Origin: Seonamhaeicola aphaedonensis
Lineage (GTDB): Bacteria > Bacteroidota > Bacteroidia > Flavobacteriales > Flavobacteriaceae
Reading direction: 5' to 3'
Assembly (NCBI RefSeq): GCF_003386195.1
Contig: NZ_QRDX01000001.1
Span: 186,001 to 250,000, forward strand
DNA length: 64,000 nucleotides
Shown: one piece after another, positions 54,608 through 64,000 of the stretch
Layout: each line of letters starts with the position of its first letter
Position numbering within the stretch: the stretch's first letter is position 1
The notes under the pieces: generated by a model
Told to the model about the DNA's origin: nothing
Database searches by the model: none
Seen by the model: only the letters and a program-made list of their open reading frames with translations
Translations under genes and position numbers: made by a program

Positions 54608-56758
54608 TTACTGTATTTGAGACGCTGCTCTATTATCTTCGATGTCTGCTGCAGCTTTTAATGCATTATATAATTTACTATTTACTATAGTAGATTTTTG
54701 CTGCTCAACTCTATTAGCTGCAGCTTGATAATTATCCAGCTCTACCGCTGGGGTCACTTTGGTAACCTGTAGCATATATACGCCTTTTTCTCCTACGATA
54801 AGCCCAGAAGTTTCTCCTTCATTTAAACCAAAAGCAGTTCCAACAACTAGAGGCTCTCTACCAGCACCAGAAATGGTTGGGTTTTTCATATTGATTGCAG
54901 AGGCACTTCTGGCAGTGGTATTTTCTGCTGTTGCTAAATCTTCTAATGTAGTAGCAGATATTCTTTCCTTGATTAATTCTGCTTTCTTCTCTTTTCTAAT
55001 AATTGGCAAAACCGTAGCTGTAGCATCATCAACCGACATTAAACCGGCTTCATTTTTAGCCACTAATTGCGCTACTATATAACCACCTGGAATATTAAAA
55101 CGTTTAATATCTCCAACTTTAGCATCATCCTCAAAAGTCCAACGAACAATTTGTCTTTGGTTACCAACACCTGGAATACTTTCGTCTAAGGCTTTAATAC
55201 CTTCTAAAGGTCTAACCGTATATTTATTTTCTTCTGCTAATTCCTCAAATCCTTTTGTTGCAGCATCAATTTCAAATTTAGAGGCATCCCTGAAAATTTT
55301 AGCAGTAGTAGTTTCAGATGGCTCTATTTTTCTAGCGATAGTTCCTATTTGAACAGCTCTCTTCTTATCCTTCTGCCCTTCAATTTCAATAATGTGGAAA
55401 CCAAAAACAGTTTTGACAACCCCTAAGTCCCCAACTTTACCTTCAAATTCAAAGTCATTAAACTCTGGAACCATCGTGTTGTATGGATGCCAATCATAAC
55501 GTCCTTCGTTCTCAACACTTCCCTGATCTGATGAAAACTCCTTTACCAACTCTGGAAACTTAGAGCGATTACTTCTAATTACCTTTAATAAACTATCGGC
55601 TCTTTCTTCTGCTTGTTCTTCTGTTAAAGTTACATCTGGAGCGGCACTTTGTGAACCTATAAACGGAATTAAGATGTGTCTTACTTTTGCTGAGTCTGGA
55701 ATATTTTTTTCTGCAATTAATTTTGAAATTTTAAAATGACCGGCTTCTTTGTATGGCCCATAAGTTTCTCCAACTTTTAAATTAAACAAACTATCTGCTA
55801 CTTCAGAAGCTAATCCAGATTTAAATAAAAAGCGGTCATTAAACTTAATATCAGAATTTAAGTTGATGTATTCTGCGTTGTTTTTAACTTTTGAAAAAGC
55901 TATAATAGTATCTTTTCTACCAGTTTCATCAACAAATCTTCCATTTAAAAGGGTATTTAACCCTTCCTTGATAGCATTTTCATCTTCTAAAGAAGCAACT
56001 TCATTGAATTGCACAAATTTAATATCTCTAGATTCCTCAACTTCAAAATCCTTTTTATGATTGTTGATATATTTTGAAATTTCAGATTTTGACACTTTTA
56101 CAATACTATCTGGAATTGAAGTGTAAGGCACTTGAACAAACTTAATATCTATTTTATTCCCTTCTAATTTATGCTCTAACTCACCTTCTGCTAAAGTTCC
56201 TGTTAGGCCCGCTCTTACCAAATTAAAATAGTTTTGTTGTAATCCGTTTGATGCCAAATTTTGCTCAAAATTAATCCAATCTGAGTATGTAAGTGGCTGG
56301 CCACCTATAAAACCAGGATTAGGAGCAATATCTTTGAGGTTAGCAATAAACTCGTTTAATTTGTCTTCATCAAATAACCCTGCCTCATTTAAAAACTGAG
56401 GGTTGCTAGCCATAGCATTCTTAATTAAATCTCTCATTTGATCTTTTTCAACAGAAATACCTAAGGCTTCAAATTGAGTTTCAAGAACTGCTGTTCTTAC
56501 TTCTTGATCCCAAACTCGGTTCATAACCTGAGTATTGGTTGCATTGGGTCCCATTTGTCTTTGCATCGTTTCAGTTTTTTGCTGAAAATCCTCGCGTGTT
56601 ATGTCTTTTCCATTAACAGATCCAACAACACTTTGTGATTTATCTGAGAAGCTAGCGCTTCCATCAAAAAGACCAGATAATACAAAAGCAAAAAGTGCCA
56701 TAGCAATAACGAGAATTAATACTAAAGTTTTTTGCCTAATCTTATTTAAAATTGCCAT
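54608..56758 (-). CDS. PpiD/SurA-like peptidylprolyl isomerase
   Basis: A 716-residue membrane-anchored periplasmic foldase. Transmembrane helix at about 11-32 (TLVLILVIAMALFAFVLSGLF), SurA_N-like domain (about 45-180), parvulin domain (about 345-460, AKVRHILIPF ... GRYDWHPYNTMVPEF ... VFGFHIIEIEG), and a second, degenerate repeat towards the C-terminus. It assists folding of outer-membrane proteins. It is the last gene of the minus-strand envelope block. Confidence 0.9.
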   Translation of the reverse strand: MAILNKIRQKTLVLILVIAMALFAFVLSGLFDGSASFSDKSQSVVGSVNGKDITREDFQQKTETMQRQMGPNATNTQVMNRVWDQEVRTAVLETQFEALGISVEKDQMRDLIKNAMASNPQFLNEAGLFDEDKLNEFIANLKDIAPNPGFIGGQPLTYSDWINFEQNLASNGLQQNYFNLVRAGLTGTLAEGELEHKLEGNKIDIKFVQVPYTSIPDSIVKVSKSEISKYINNHKKDFEVEESRDIKFVQFNEVASLEDENAIKEGLNTLLNGRFVDETGRKDTIIAFSKVKNNAEYINLNSDIKFNDRFLFKSGLASEVADSLFNLKVGETYGPYKEAGHFKISKLIAEKNIPDSAKVRHILIPFIGSQSAAPDVTLTEEQAEERADSLLKVIRSNRSKFPELVKEFSSDQGSVENEGRYDWHPYNTMVPEFNDFEFEGKVGDLGVVKTVFGFHIIEIEGQKDKKRAVQIGTIARKIEPSETTTAKIFRDASKFEIDAATKGFEELAEENKYTVRPLEGIKALDESIPGVGNQRQIVRWTFEDDAKVGDIKRFNIPGGYIVAQLVAKNEAGLMSVDDATATVLPIIRKEKKAELIKERISATTLEDLATAENTTARSASAINMKNPTISGAGREPLVVGTAFGLNEGETSGLIVGEKGVYMLQVTKVTPAVELDNYQAAANRVEQQKSTIVNSKLYNALKAAADIEDNRAASQIQ

Positions 56759-56895
56759 TTTTTATATTTGATTTTTATAATCCGTTTAGGATTTTTTATT
56801 TAATAGTTGGATTTCCAATCAAATTAACATGATTGACGAAAATATCGTGCGCGAAAATAACATTTTCTATTTAATAATAAAAGCAGAAACAGCCA

Positions 56896-58185
56896 TTAAT
56901 TATCTTCTAACACCTTTAGTTTCACTAAATCAATTTTGGTATTAGAGACTTCTATAATGGTAAACTGAAAATTCTCAATTTTCACAACTTCATCCTTAGG
57001 AGGTATTTCTTCGGTATGGTTTACTATTAAACCACCAAGAGTTTCATAGTTTTCGCTTTCAGGAAGATTAATTTTGTATGTTTCGTTTATATAATCTACT
57101 TCTAATCTCGCTGAAAAACTATAAGTGACTTCATCTATTTTTTCTTCAATTAAATCTACAGTGTCATGCTCGTCTTCAATCTCACCAAATAACTCTTCAA
57201 CAATATCCTCAACGGTCATAATCCCAGATGTTCCTCCATACTCATCTATTACCACTGCCATACTACGCCTTTTTTTTGTTAATACACTTAAAACATCTTT
57301 TATGAGAACCGTTTCAGGTACAAACTCAACCGGAAGCATCATAGACTTAATGTCTTTATGCTTTTTAAAAAGTTCAAAAGAATGCACGTATCCTAAAATA
57401 TCATCTATAGTGTCTTTATAAACTAAAATTTTTGTTCTCCCAGTTTCAGTAAAAAGTGTGTTGAGTGTTTTTATAGACTCGCCAATTTCAACCGCAATAA
57501 TCTCCGTTCTAGGCACCATCACTTCGCGAGCTTTTACTTCGGAAAACTCTAAGGCATTTTGAAATATCTGTATTTCAGAATCTACTTCATCATGTTCCTC
57601 AACAGATTCCATTTGCTCACTTATGTAATGCCCCAGTTCTACTTTTGTAAACGCTAATTGAATTTGGTCTCCTTCGGTTTTAAAAAATGTTTTTAATACC
57701 ATATCTGATATCCAGATGACAAAACCCGATATGAAACTAAATAAAACATAAAAAATATATGCTGGTATTGCTAGTACTTTTATAAGCGTATTGGCATAAA
57801 TTTGAAAAAACACCTTAGGTAAAAATTCGGCAGTAATTAAAATTACAAATGTTGAAATGACTGTTTGTGACAGCAGGCTTAAATCTGTTAGTAAATAATT
57901 TAAAAAGCTGCTTTCTGTATGTAATAAAGATTGGAACCAATCAACCAATAAATCACCCATAAAAAACCCATAGATTACCAAAGCAATATTGTTTCCTATA
58001 AGCATGGTAGTAATAAACTTTGATGGTTTTGCAGTAAGCTTACTTAAAACTTTGGCAAGTATACCCTCTTGCTTTTTCTCAATTTCAATATGAATTTTAT
58101 TTGAAGACACATAGGCTATCTCCATACCCGAGAAAAATGCTGAAAGCATTAAGGAAACTACTATAATAACAACATAAATTGTCAT
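56896..58185 (-). CDS. CNNM/CorC (HlyC) family protein with CBS pair
   Basis: A 429-residue protein: DUF21 membrane domain with three or four helices (about 1-22, 58-80, 96-120, 132-160), CBS pair (about 205-330, starting VMVPRTEIIAVE), and a CorC_HlyC domain at the end (YSFSARLEVDYINE...ENYETLGGLIV). Members export Mg2+ or act in related cation handling. The architecture also fits the flavobacterial gliding protein GldE, but without its usual neighbours I do not name it so. Confidence 0.88.
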   Translation of the reverse strand: MTIYVVIIVVSLMLSAFFSGMEIAYVSSNKIHIEIEKKQEGILAKVLSKLTAKPSKFITTMLIGNNIALVIYGFFMGDLLVDWFQSLLHTESSFLNYLLTDLSLLSQTVISTFVILITAEFLPKVFFQIYANTLIKVLAIPAYIFYVLFSFISGFVIWISDMVLKTFFKTEGDQIQLAFTKVELGHYISEQMESVEEHDEVDSEIQIFQNALEFSEVKAREVMVPRTEIIAVEIGESIKTLNTLFTETGRTKILVYKDTIDDILGYVHSFELFKKHKDIKSMMLPVEFVPETVLIKDVLSVLTKKRRSMAVVIDEYGGTSGIMTVEDIVEELFGEIEDEHDTVDLIEEKIDEVTYSFSARLEVDYINETYKINLPESENYETLGGLIVNHTEEIPPKDEVVKIENFQFTIIEVSNTKIDLVKLKVLEDN

Positions 58186-58188
58186 TTA

Positions 58189-58422
58189 CTAAGACTGGTT
58201 ATTCCTATTCTGGAATTTTTTATTAAACCTTCTTCTGAAGTAAAACATGAAAACAGCTAAAGCTGCCAAACCTAGTGATATGTATGCGCCATTACTACCA
58301 TCGCCCCATTTTGAAATACCATCATAGGTAAATAGAACAGCAAAAACTAAATAGGCGTATTGAAAGATACTTGAATATTTCATGTGTTTATTTATTTTTT
58401 TCTCAAGGGTTACGTGTAACAT
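58189..58422 (-). CDS. Small membrane protein (77 aa)
   Basis: A 77-residue protein with two hydrophobic helices (about 16-34 and 45-61) and a basic C-terminus FRRRFNKKFQNRNNQS. No domain recognised. It stops 3 bases before the CNNM start and is in the same operon. The true start may be the ATG in HMKYSSIFQ at about 58383, giving 64 residues. Confidence 0.7.
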   Translation of the reverse strand: MLHVTLEKKINKHMKYSSIFQYAYLVFAVLFTYDGISKWGDGSNGAYISLGLAALAVFMFYFRRRFNKKFQNRNNQS

Positions 58423-58529
58423 CCAAATAATCCTATTTCACTGTGTGTCTAAAAATTAGACATGGATGTTTCATTGTTTTAATTTAATGTAAAGATAAAT
58501 AATTTAGGAAAGATATAGACTGAAACCAA

Positions 58530-59081
58530 TTATTCTTCAACTGTAAAAATACCTGTAACCTCTAACACTTCGGCATTAGAAAATTCTCCATTAGAATCAA
58601 AACCATTACCATGTATAATATCTTGCCCTGAAGTAAATGTAACGGGCTGATTGGTAAACAACCACTCTTTTTTTCGGTCAAAATACAATTGATCAGACTT
58701 TAAAATTCTATTATCATGTGTCGTTATGACGACATTACCTTGTAAATCTATAATACTTGTTTTATCATACACAACGGCATAATCTGATACTACAGTACTC
58801 TTTTTATCTTTGTCAAAAATATTAAGTATAACACCATCGGTAAATTCGTAATAAGGAAAATCTCTGTTGGTATAATCAAACATTTTTTTTCCTATTAAAT
58901 GCCTTGTAACCTTTCCAGAATCGGTATATTTAAGATTGAAATTCTCTGCTTCTCCTATAGGTTCATTTTCAGAAACACCAATTTTTTGGACTTCATTATA
59001 GTTGTCCTTACACGAAAAAAACATAGTCACAGTAAAAACTGTGACTATGCATGGTATATAATATGTAATTAATTGTTTCAT
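58530..59081 (-). CDS. lptC: LPS export ABC transporter periplasmic protein LptC
   Basis: A 183-residue lipoprotein (lipobox FFSC, Cys24) with a repeated beta-strand pattern typical of the LptA/LptC jellyroll (SGKVTRHLIGKKMFDYTNRD, STVVSDYAVVYDKTSIIDLQGNVVITTHDNRILKSDQLYFD). In Bacteroidota LptC is commonly a lipoprotein like this one. It relays LPS from LptBFG to LptA. Confidence 0.88.
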   Translation of the reverse strand: MKQLITYYIPCIVTVFTVTMFFSCKDNYNEVQKIGVSENEPIGEAENFNLKYTDSGKVTRHLIGKKMFDYTNRDFPYYEFTDGVILNIFDKDKKSTVVSDYAVVYDKTSIIDLQGNVVITTHDNRILKSDQLYFDRKKEWLFTNQPVTFTSGQDIIHGNGFDSNGEFSNAEVLEVTGIFTVEE

Positions 59082-59120
59082 GTATGGTGTTGAGTATTAA
59101 TCACCCAAACTGAAAATCAA

Positions 59121-60503
59121 TTATTTTATTGCAGGTACTGTTACAGAACCTCCTATCCAACAATTGAACTTTATCACCTGTCCTGAACAAGCACAACTAA
59201 AAATCTCAGCTTTTGATGGTGCTTTTGCTTTGTAATTAGCAACAGATTGACTAGCCGCTTTACTAAGCGTTGGGTCTACCCTTGCTGCTTTTTTTGCTTC
59301 GTCAGCAGCATACCAATACACGGCTCTTTTATTAAAGTTAGTATCACCACAATTATTAGCGCTAGCTGCATACATGGCCGCAATGGCTAAGTATGGGCGT
59401 CCGTTAGATGGATTAAGTTTTAATGCTTGTCTGTAATAATTTCTAGCAGCACTATAGTCACCTTTAGCTTTGAGTTTTGTTGCTATCTTGTAATACAACT
59501 TAGACTTTTTAAAATCGTCGGTTTCTAAATTAATTGCTTGTTCATAAAAACTAATCGCTTCGCTGGTTTTACCTTCTTTATCTTTAAGTAACCCTACATA
59601 AAATGCTGTATTAGCATCTGGCGATAAGGCGTTTTTTTGCTCAACTATTTTCACGAACATAGGATCATCTGTACATTCTTTCTGAAACATTAAGTTCATA
59701 GCACTTTGTAACCAAGCCGTATCATTCTTATTCTCATCAAAATTCTTTTGGTATAAAGGTATTAAATTCTCACAATTAGCCCTTGTACCTAGTTGACTAT
59801 CAACACCTGATGAAATTTGATCATAGGCCTTTAAATAACTTTCATAAAATCTTTTATAACTACCTTCCTTTTTTGTTAGTGCTACTCCAGTGTCTTCTTT
59901 GGCTATTAATTTATTAAGCTTATTAGAATAATTTTTAACCTCGTCTTCAATTTTAGCAACAACGTCATCATACTTGTTAAACAGAGCCTGAGCCGGTTTT
60001 TTACCAGAATCAAACAATTCTACCATTAAAGAAAAATACGTATATAGACTTTTTGGATTGGTAAAGTTCTCTTTATCTTCATTGTAAACAGCATCAAAAC
60101 ATTCGTAAAGTTCTTGTGGTGTCTTATTGAGCTCATTTCTATAATCATACATCAATTGACATGCCATGGCTCCATACTTTCCTCTTGGTGTCTTACTAGG
60201 GAAATTTTCAGCTCTTTGTTCATAAAGTTTAATTAAATCATTTATATACCCAAATTTATCGGCTCCAGATGAATTCTCAATTTTATGTTCTAATATTTTT
60301 TCTCCATCAACATAAATGGCATTATTAAACTTTGGGCATTTATTTCTTACAGCCGACCAAGGTTCATAAGCAGCATCAAAATTTTTTGCTTTGACATATT
60401 CATGAAATATAGATAGCTTGGTCATGCACTCTTCGTCCTGTTGTGCAAAACCAAAACTCAATCCTATTAATAAGGTTAGTAAAAAAGTTATTTTCGTCTT
60501 CAT
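59121..60503 (-). CDS. Tetratricopeptide-repeat protein
   Basis: A 460-residue secreted protein: signal peptide (about 1-20), an alpha-helical middle, and TPR units at about 292-400 (AFYVGLLKDKEGKTSEAISFYEQAINLETD, KLYYKIATKLKAKGDYSAARNYYRQALKLNP, GRPYLAIAAMYAASANNCGD). The C-terminus carries a cysteine cluster (FSCACSGQVIKFNC). Scaffold for periplasmic protein contacts; the specific role is unknown. It follows the barrel gene by 24 bases. Confidence 0.88.
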   Translation of the reverse strand: MKTKITFLLTLLIGLSFGFAQQDEECMTKLSIFHEYVKAKNFDAAYEPWSAVRNKCPKFNNAIYVDGEKILEHKIENSSGADKFGYINDLIKLYEQRAENFPSKTPRGKYGAMACQLMYDYRNELNKTPQELYECFDAVYNEDKENFTNPKSLYTYFSLMVELFDSGKKPAQALFNKYDDVVAKIEDEVKNYSNKLNKLIAKEDTGVALTKKEGSYKRFYESYLKAYDQISSGVDSQLGTRANCENLIPLYQKNFDENKNDTAWLQSAMNLMFQKECTDDPMFVKIVEQKNALSPDANTAFYVGLLKDKEGKTSEAISFYEQAINLETDDFKKSKLYYKIATKLKAKGDYSAARNYYRQALKLNPSNGRPYLAIAAMYAASANNCGDTNFNKRAVYWYAADEAKKAARVDPTLSKAASQSVANYKAKAPSKAEIFSCACSGQVIKFNCWIGGSVTVPAIK

Positions 60504-60527
60504 GGTAATTAATTTACTCGTGTTTTG

Positions 60528-61832
60528 TTAGTTATATTTTCTTTTCTGGAACCAAATGTCGCCCAAAGATAAGCTTAATTGGAGATTAATAAAATTCTCT
60601 TGTATTAAATTACTATTAGTTGTTCCTCTTTTACCAAGCTCTAAACCTACATTGGCACTAGATAACCCTCCTCTTAATGGTAATCCTACACCAAAAGATA
60701 TGCCAAACTCATCAATTGATTCTGTATTTAGATTAAGTCCCGTTTTTTCATATCGAACTCCTGCTCTGTAAATAGTTCTTTTCAAATAGTTATTGAGTGA
60801 ATTGTAATCTGGGATATAAAAACCTCCAAAGGAAATTGTAGAAGCATCTTCGTAACTCGTACTAGCACTACTGTAAAGCGGATTGGAAAATTGACTGGTC
60901 TTTTGTAATGTGTATTCACCTCCAACAAACCAATTTCTAGGTTTTCCTATTCCTAACCCAAACGATATTTTGGATGGCAATACCAAATCTGTCTCTAATA
61001 AACCTAAAGCCTCCAAATCAATATCAATTAAATCATTTACAAACTCACGTCCCGTATTAGCGTTCGTAGTAATAGTAGCAATAGATCGTTCGTTTTTAGA
61101 CACTAATGTACTCTCTGGTGTGTATGTGAAAGTGGTAGCTAACTCTAAACTTTCAGTTATTAAAGTACCATAAGATAATCCAATATTAAAATTTAAACCA
61201 CTTAAATCTGAACGATTATTTTCTCTTGATTGAAATTGTGTTGGTATACCATCATCATATAAATATTCCACCGTACTATTTCTTACACTACCAAAGTTAT
61301 ATTGTGCATCAATACCTATGCTTAAACCTTTTGCAACTCTATAACCTAACCCAAAAAAAGCTTTATTTAAGCCCCCTTCTCCTGTAAATCTATTTTCTAT
61401 ATTATTATCGTCATTTAAAGACTCTAGTTTATACCCAACAGATGTATAAGGTAATAACCCAAAACCAAAACCAAATTCACCCATAGGTACAGTAAGCGCT
61501 ACATAATCAAAGGTGGTTGAACTTGTTTTATCACTCTCTGAGGCTCCCTCTAAATTAATACTAGAATGACTTCCTCCAACTGTAAACTTTACCGGTCTAT
61601 TCTCATCGTTAAGGTATGATAAATTATCAGTGGCATACGATGCAGGATTACGTAAATTAACATGAATACTATCTATGTAAACACCAATACCCCCCATGCT
61701 TCTGTTTTCAACTGTACCCTTAAATTTAAGACTTCCTATGCCATAAAAAGAGTACGGAGATGCTGTACCTTCTTGAGCATAACCATAAATGGCTATAAAA
61801 ACAGTAAAAACTAATACAAGTTTTTTAATCAT
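60528..61832 (-). CDS. Outer-membrane beta-barrel protein
   Basis: A 434-residue protein with signal peptide (about 1-19) and a beta-rich body: ASPYSFYGIGSLKFKG, repeated GFGFGLLPYTSVGYKL, LSIGIDAQYNFGSVRN, and closing strand FINLQLSLSLGDIWFQKRKYN. The alternating pattern and aromatic ends fit an outer-membrane barrel, possibly a FadL/OmpP1-like transporter. The start overlaps the coaX stop by 4 bases. Confidence 0.8.
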   Translation of the reverse strand: MIKKLVLVFTVFIAIYGYAQEGTASPYSFYGIGSLKFKGTVENRSMGGIGVYIDSIHVNLRNPASYATDNLSYLNDENRPVKFTVGGSHSSINLEGASESDKTSSTTFDYVALTVPMGEFGFGFGLLPYTSVGYKLESLNDDNNIENRFTGEGGLNKAFFGLGYRVAKGLSIGIDAQYNFGSVRNSTVEYLYDDGIPTQFQSRENNRSDLSGLNFNIGLSYGTLITESLELATTFTYTPESTLVSKNERSIATITTNANTGREFVNDLIDIDLEALGLLETDLVLPSKISFGLGIGKPRNWFVGGEYTLQKTSQFSNPLYSSASTSYEDASTISFGGFYIPDYNSLNNYLKRTIYRAGVRYEKTGLNLNTESIDEFGISFGVGLPLRGGLSSANVGLELGKRGTTNSNLIQENFINLQLSLSLGDIWFQKRKYN

Positions 61833-62560
61833 TCGTTTGAATTATATTGTAAAATGTAGTTTAAACCTTCTAAAAGAAAATTTGAATTGGCAAATATGCT
61901 ATTTTTTAATTGTTTAGACAAGAAATTAGCATCTCCTCCTGTTAAAATAACTGTTAAATCAGGATATTTAAGTTTATAACTATCAATCATACCATCAATC
62001 TCATTTAAAGCTCCAAATATAACACCCGCATGCATGGATTCTTTGGTAGATACTCCAATAATATCTTTAGGTTGTTCTGTCTCTAATAACGGTAAGTTAG
62101 CAGTTAAATTATTTAATGACTTATAGCGGGTACGCAACCCAGGCGAAATAGCACCTCCTAAGTATTCATTTCTTGAGTTTATAAAATCATAAGTAATACA
62201 TGTGCCCGCATCAATAACCAAGACATCTTTATTAGGGTACAGTCTCACCGCTGCACTTACTAATGCTATTCTATCTACCCCCAAGGTTCTTGGTGTCTTG
62301 TATTCGTTTTTAAAAGGAAGTCTAGTTTCTGAATTTAATATTAAAAGTCTGACAAATTCATTTATTTCTGATATGTCTTCATTATTCAATGTTCCCACGG
62401 AAGAAATAATCCCTTGCTTTATTGATTTAAATCTTTTAACTAACAACTTAACATTCTCAAATAGTGCATCACATTCTATAGTCTGTTTGTGTTTTAAAAT
62501 AGTTTTACTGAAAACAGCAAGTTTAACAAAAGAATTTCCTACATCAACAATTAAATTCAT
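61829..62560 (-). CDS. coaX: Type III pantothenate kinase
   Basis: A 243-residue ASKHA-fold kinase: LIVDVGNSFVKLAVF (3-17), TPRTLGVDRIALV (89-101), VLVIDAGTCITYDFI (114-128), GGAISPGLRTRY (134-145), GVIFGALNEIDGMI. Phosphorylates pantothenate at the first step of coenzyme A synthesis. It heads the minus-strand envelope operon. Confidence 0.95.
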   Translation of the reverse strand: MNLIVDVGNSFVKLAVFSKTILKHKQTIECDALFENVKLLVKRFKSIKQGIISSVGTLNNEDISEINEFVRLLILNSETRLPFKNEYKTPRTLGVDRIALVSAAVRLYPNKDVLVIDAGTCITYDFINSRNEYLGGAISPGLRTRYKSLNNLTANLPLLETEQPKDIIGVSTKESMHAGVIFGALNEIDGMIDSYKLKYPDLTVILTGGDANFLSKQLKNSIFANSNFLLEGLNYILQYNSNE

Positions 62561-62708
62561 AAGTCTGGTAAAAGGGTTAAAATTACAAAACGCAAATAAT
62601 TATATTCTTAATTATTTGATAATATTAACTTCAAAGAAGCTGCTAACCCTTAAAATATGTTAATGATTTTTTTTGTATTTTTATTTTGGCGAATAATAAA
62701 ATAGAATT

Positions 62709-62716
62709 TATATTTG
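62709..62716 (+). promoter_or_regulatory. Promoter of tRNA-Phe (-7 TATATTTG)
   Basis: TATATTTG fits TAnnTTTG. A TTG at 62686-62688 lies 20 bases upstream as -33. The tRNA begins 16 bases downstream. Confidence 0.75.
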
Positions 62717-62731
62717 CAACCGCTTTAGCGA

Positions 62732-62804
62732 GGTACCTTAGCTCAGTTGGTAGAGCAAAGGACTGAAAATCCTTGTGTCCCTGGTTCGATTCCTGGAGGT
62801 ACCA
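62732..62804 (+). tRNA. tRNA-Phe, anticodon GAA
   Basis: Seventy-three bases. Acceptor GGTACCT pairs AGGTACC, discriminator A. Anticodon stem AAGGA/TCCTT with loop CTGAAAA gives GAA (Phe). T-arm CCTGGTTCGATTCCTGG is canonical. CCA not encoded. Confidence 0.95.
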
Positions 62805-62808
62805 CTTA

Positions 62809-62842
62809 AAAACCCTGAAACAGCAATGTTTACAGGGTTTTT
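62809..62842 (+). terminator. Terminator after tRNA-Phe
   Basis: AAACCCTG - loop - CAGGGTTT followed by a T-run, starting 5 bases after the tRNA. Confidence 0.8.
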
Positions 62843-62993
62843 TGTTATAATAACATTTATTCTTCTAACAATTAAAAATTTCACACACACAATATAAATC
62901 TTAGTCTAAAAATTCTTTTTGTTATAAATTATTTTTATCTATACTTTTAGCTTGTGATAAAACTTTGTAATATTTGACACTAAATTTGATTGG

Positions 62994-64000
62994 ATGGTAG
63001 AATTAAGTTCTTTAGACTATTTTTTAATAATTATTTTTTTTACAATCACACTTTCCATAGGATTATTGGTCTCAAAAAAATCTGGAAAAAACTCATCTGA
63101 ATATTTCTTATCAGGTCGCACAATGCCATGGTGGTTATTGGGTATTTCTATGGTTGCCACAACGTTTTCTACTGACACTCCTAATTTAGTTACAGACATA
63201 GTTAGATCCAATGGCGTGTCTGGGAATTGGGTTTGGTGGGCTTTTTTAATAACTGGGTTACTTACAGTTTTTGTTTATGCTAAACTTTGGCGTAAATCTA
63301 ATGTGAATACTGATATTGAATTTTATGAATTTCGTTACAGTGGAAAAGCTGCTTCTTTCTTAAGAAAATTTAGAGCCCTATATCTAGGAGTCATTTTTAA
63401 TGTAATCACGATGTCGTCGGTAACACTTGCTGCGATTAAAATTGGAGGCATTATGTTAGGACTTGAACCTTGGGAGACGGTTATAAGTGCTGGACTAATT
63501 ACAGTCATATTCAGTGCTTTAGGTGGTTTCAAAGGAGTTGTATATACCGATTTCATATTATTTTTTACAGCAATGGCTGGAGCAATTGGCGCTGCTTATT
63601 ATTTAATTAACATTCCAGAAGTGGGTGGTATTGATGCCCTTATGGTTAATGAAAATGTATCTAGCAAACTTAATATTCTACCAGATTTTAACGATAATAA
63701 AGCTATTATAACCTTACTAGTTATTCCTTTAGCAGTACAATGGTGGAGTTCATGGTACCCTGGAGCAGAACCTGGAGGTGGTGGATATATAGCACAGCGT
63801 ATGCTTGCAGCAAAAGATGAAAACCATGCTATAGGTGCTACATTTTTCTTTAATATTATGCATTATGCTTTGCGTCCTTGGCCGTGGATTTTGGTGGCAT
63901 TAGCTTCACTAGTCGTTTTTCCCGATCTATCAAGTATCCAAGAAGCTTTTCCTAATATATCTGCAGATAAACTTGGTCATGATCTTGCCTATTCAGCAAT
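62994..64000 (+). CDS. Sodium:solute symporter (SSS family), N-terminal part (runs off right edge)
   Basis: An open frame from ATG at 62994 through the window edge. Hydrophobic helices include the first (about 8-26, YFLIIIFFTITLSIGLLV). The SSS signature is YFLSGRTMPWWLLGISMVATTFSTDTPNLV (about 37-66), and VQWWSSWYPGAEPGGGGYIAQRMLAAKDE follows later. SSS proteins move sugars, amino acids or other solutes with Na+. The specificity is not readable. Confidence 0.9.
   Translation, partial: MVELSSLDYFLIIIFFTITLSIGLLVSKKSGKNSSEYFLSGRTMPWWLLGISMVATTFSTDTPNLVTDIVRSNGVSGNWVWWAFLITGLLTVFVYAKLWRKSNVNTDIEFYEFRYSGKAASFLRKFRALYLGVIFNVITMSSVTLAAIKIGGIMLGLEPWETVISAGLITVIFSALGGFKGVVYTDFILFFTAMAGAIGAAYYLINIPEVGGIDALMVNENVSSKLNILPDFNDNKAIITLLVIPLAVQWWSSWYPGAEPGGGGYIAQRMLAAKDENHAIGATFFFNIMHYALRPWPWILVALASLVVFPDLSSIQEAFPNISADKLGHDLAYSA

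Noticed and set aside
56896-58185. Naming the CNNM/CorC protein GldE (gliding motility).
   Set aside because: Architecture fits both GldE and general CorC proteins. The usual GldE neighbours (ssb, mutY, gldD) are not here.
62202-62663. A 153-codon plus-strand open frame.
   Set aside because: It lies antisense to coaX, whose motifs are complete. No signal or domain is visible in the plus-strand product.

Overview
The window looks like a chromosomal segment of a marine-type Flavobacteriaceae bacterium (Bacteroidota). Evidence: AT-rich DNA, Bacteroidota promoters of the TAnnTTTG type, a short group-specific RpoD, a Bacteroidota-style division and cell-wall (dcw) cluster with a very long FtsZ, a GYDIA-family GHMP kinase, and POT transporters beside a DPP IV peptidase. 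Genus is not assignable from sequence alone.

Region 1 (1-12,369, all minus strand) is accessory. Read in transcription order from the right it holds two small hypothetical ORFs, a seven-helix AraC-type regulator, a DUF6134-like secreted protein, a di-iron fatty acid hydroxylase/sterol desaturase, an SDR, remnants of an epimerase and of an AraC gene, a second DUF6134-like protein, a CPBP membrane protein, an extended SDR (epimerase), an SDR, another epimerase, two lipoproteins (one only 38 aa and easily missed), a ThiL/PurM-like kinase homologue, an alpha-oxoamine synthase and the start of a DUF3419/BtaA-like enzyme cut by the window edge. Together they look like a lipid or small-molecule pathway: PLP-dependent acyl/amino-acid condensation, ketone reductions, hydroxylation, phosphorylation and possibly aminocarboxypropyl transfer from SAM. 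I do not recognise it as a described pathway. The region arose by tandem duplication, with a readable fusion point at 8056-8064. A 102-base promoter-proximal block is almost identical in the two copies, and its core dyad recurs upstream of the lipoproteins.

Region 2 (12,798-18,584) is core: an XRE-type regulator, a possible nuclease-fold protein, rpoD, rpe, two tandem CBS-pair proteins, an MtfA-like zinc peptidase, tRNA-Arg(TCG) and a YqeY protein. Region 3 (18,697-34,219, minus) is the dcw cluster mraZ-rsmH-ftsL-ftsI-murE-mraY-murD-ftsW-murG-murC-ftsQ-ftsA-ftsZ, without murF or ddl, headed by three TGTGGTAAAA direct repeats that probably form the MraZ operator.

Region 4 (34,513-45,258) has an alpha/beta hydrolase, engB, a Gfo/Idh/MocA oxidoreductase, an orphan DppC-type permease, a Prc protease, and surE-(membrane protein)-lpxB-NlpC/P60-comEC. 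Region 5 (45,263-52,070, minus) has two thioredoxin-fold proteins and a peptide-use module of two POT transporters plus DPP IV. Region 6 (52,309-54,539) has class II HMG-CoA reductase and a GHMP kinase of the mevalonate pathway. Region 7 (54,608-62,560, minus) is an envelope-biogenesis block: PpiD/SurA-like foldase, CNNM/CorC protein, LptC, TPR protein, outer-membrane barrel and coaX. The window ends with tRNA-Phe(GAA) and the start of a sodium:solute symporter.
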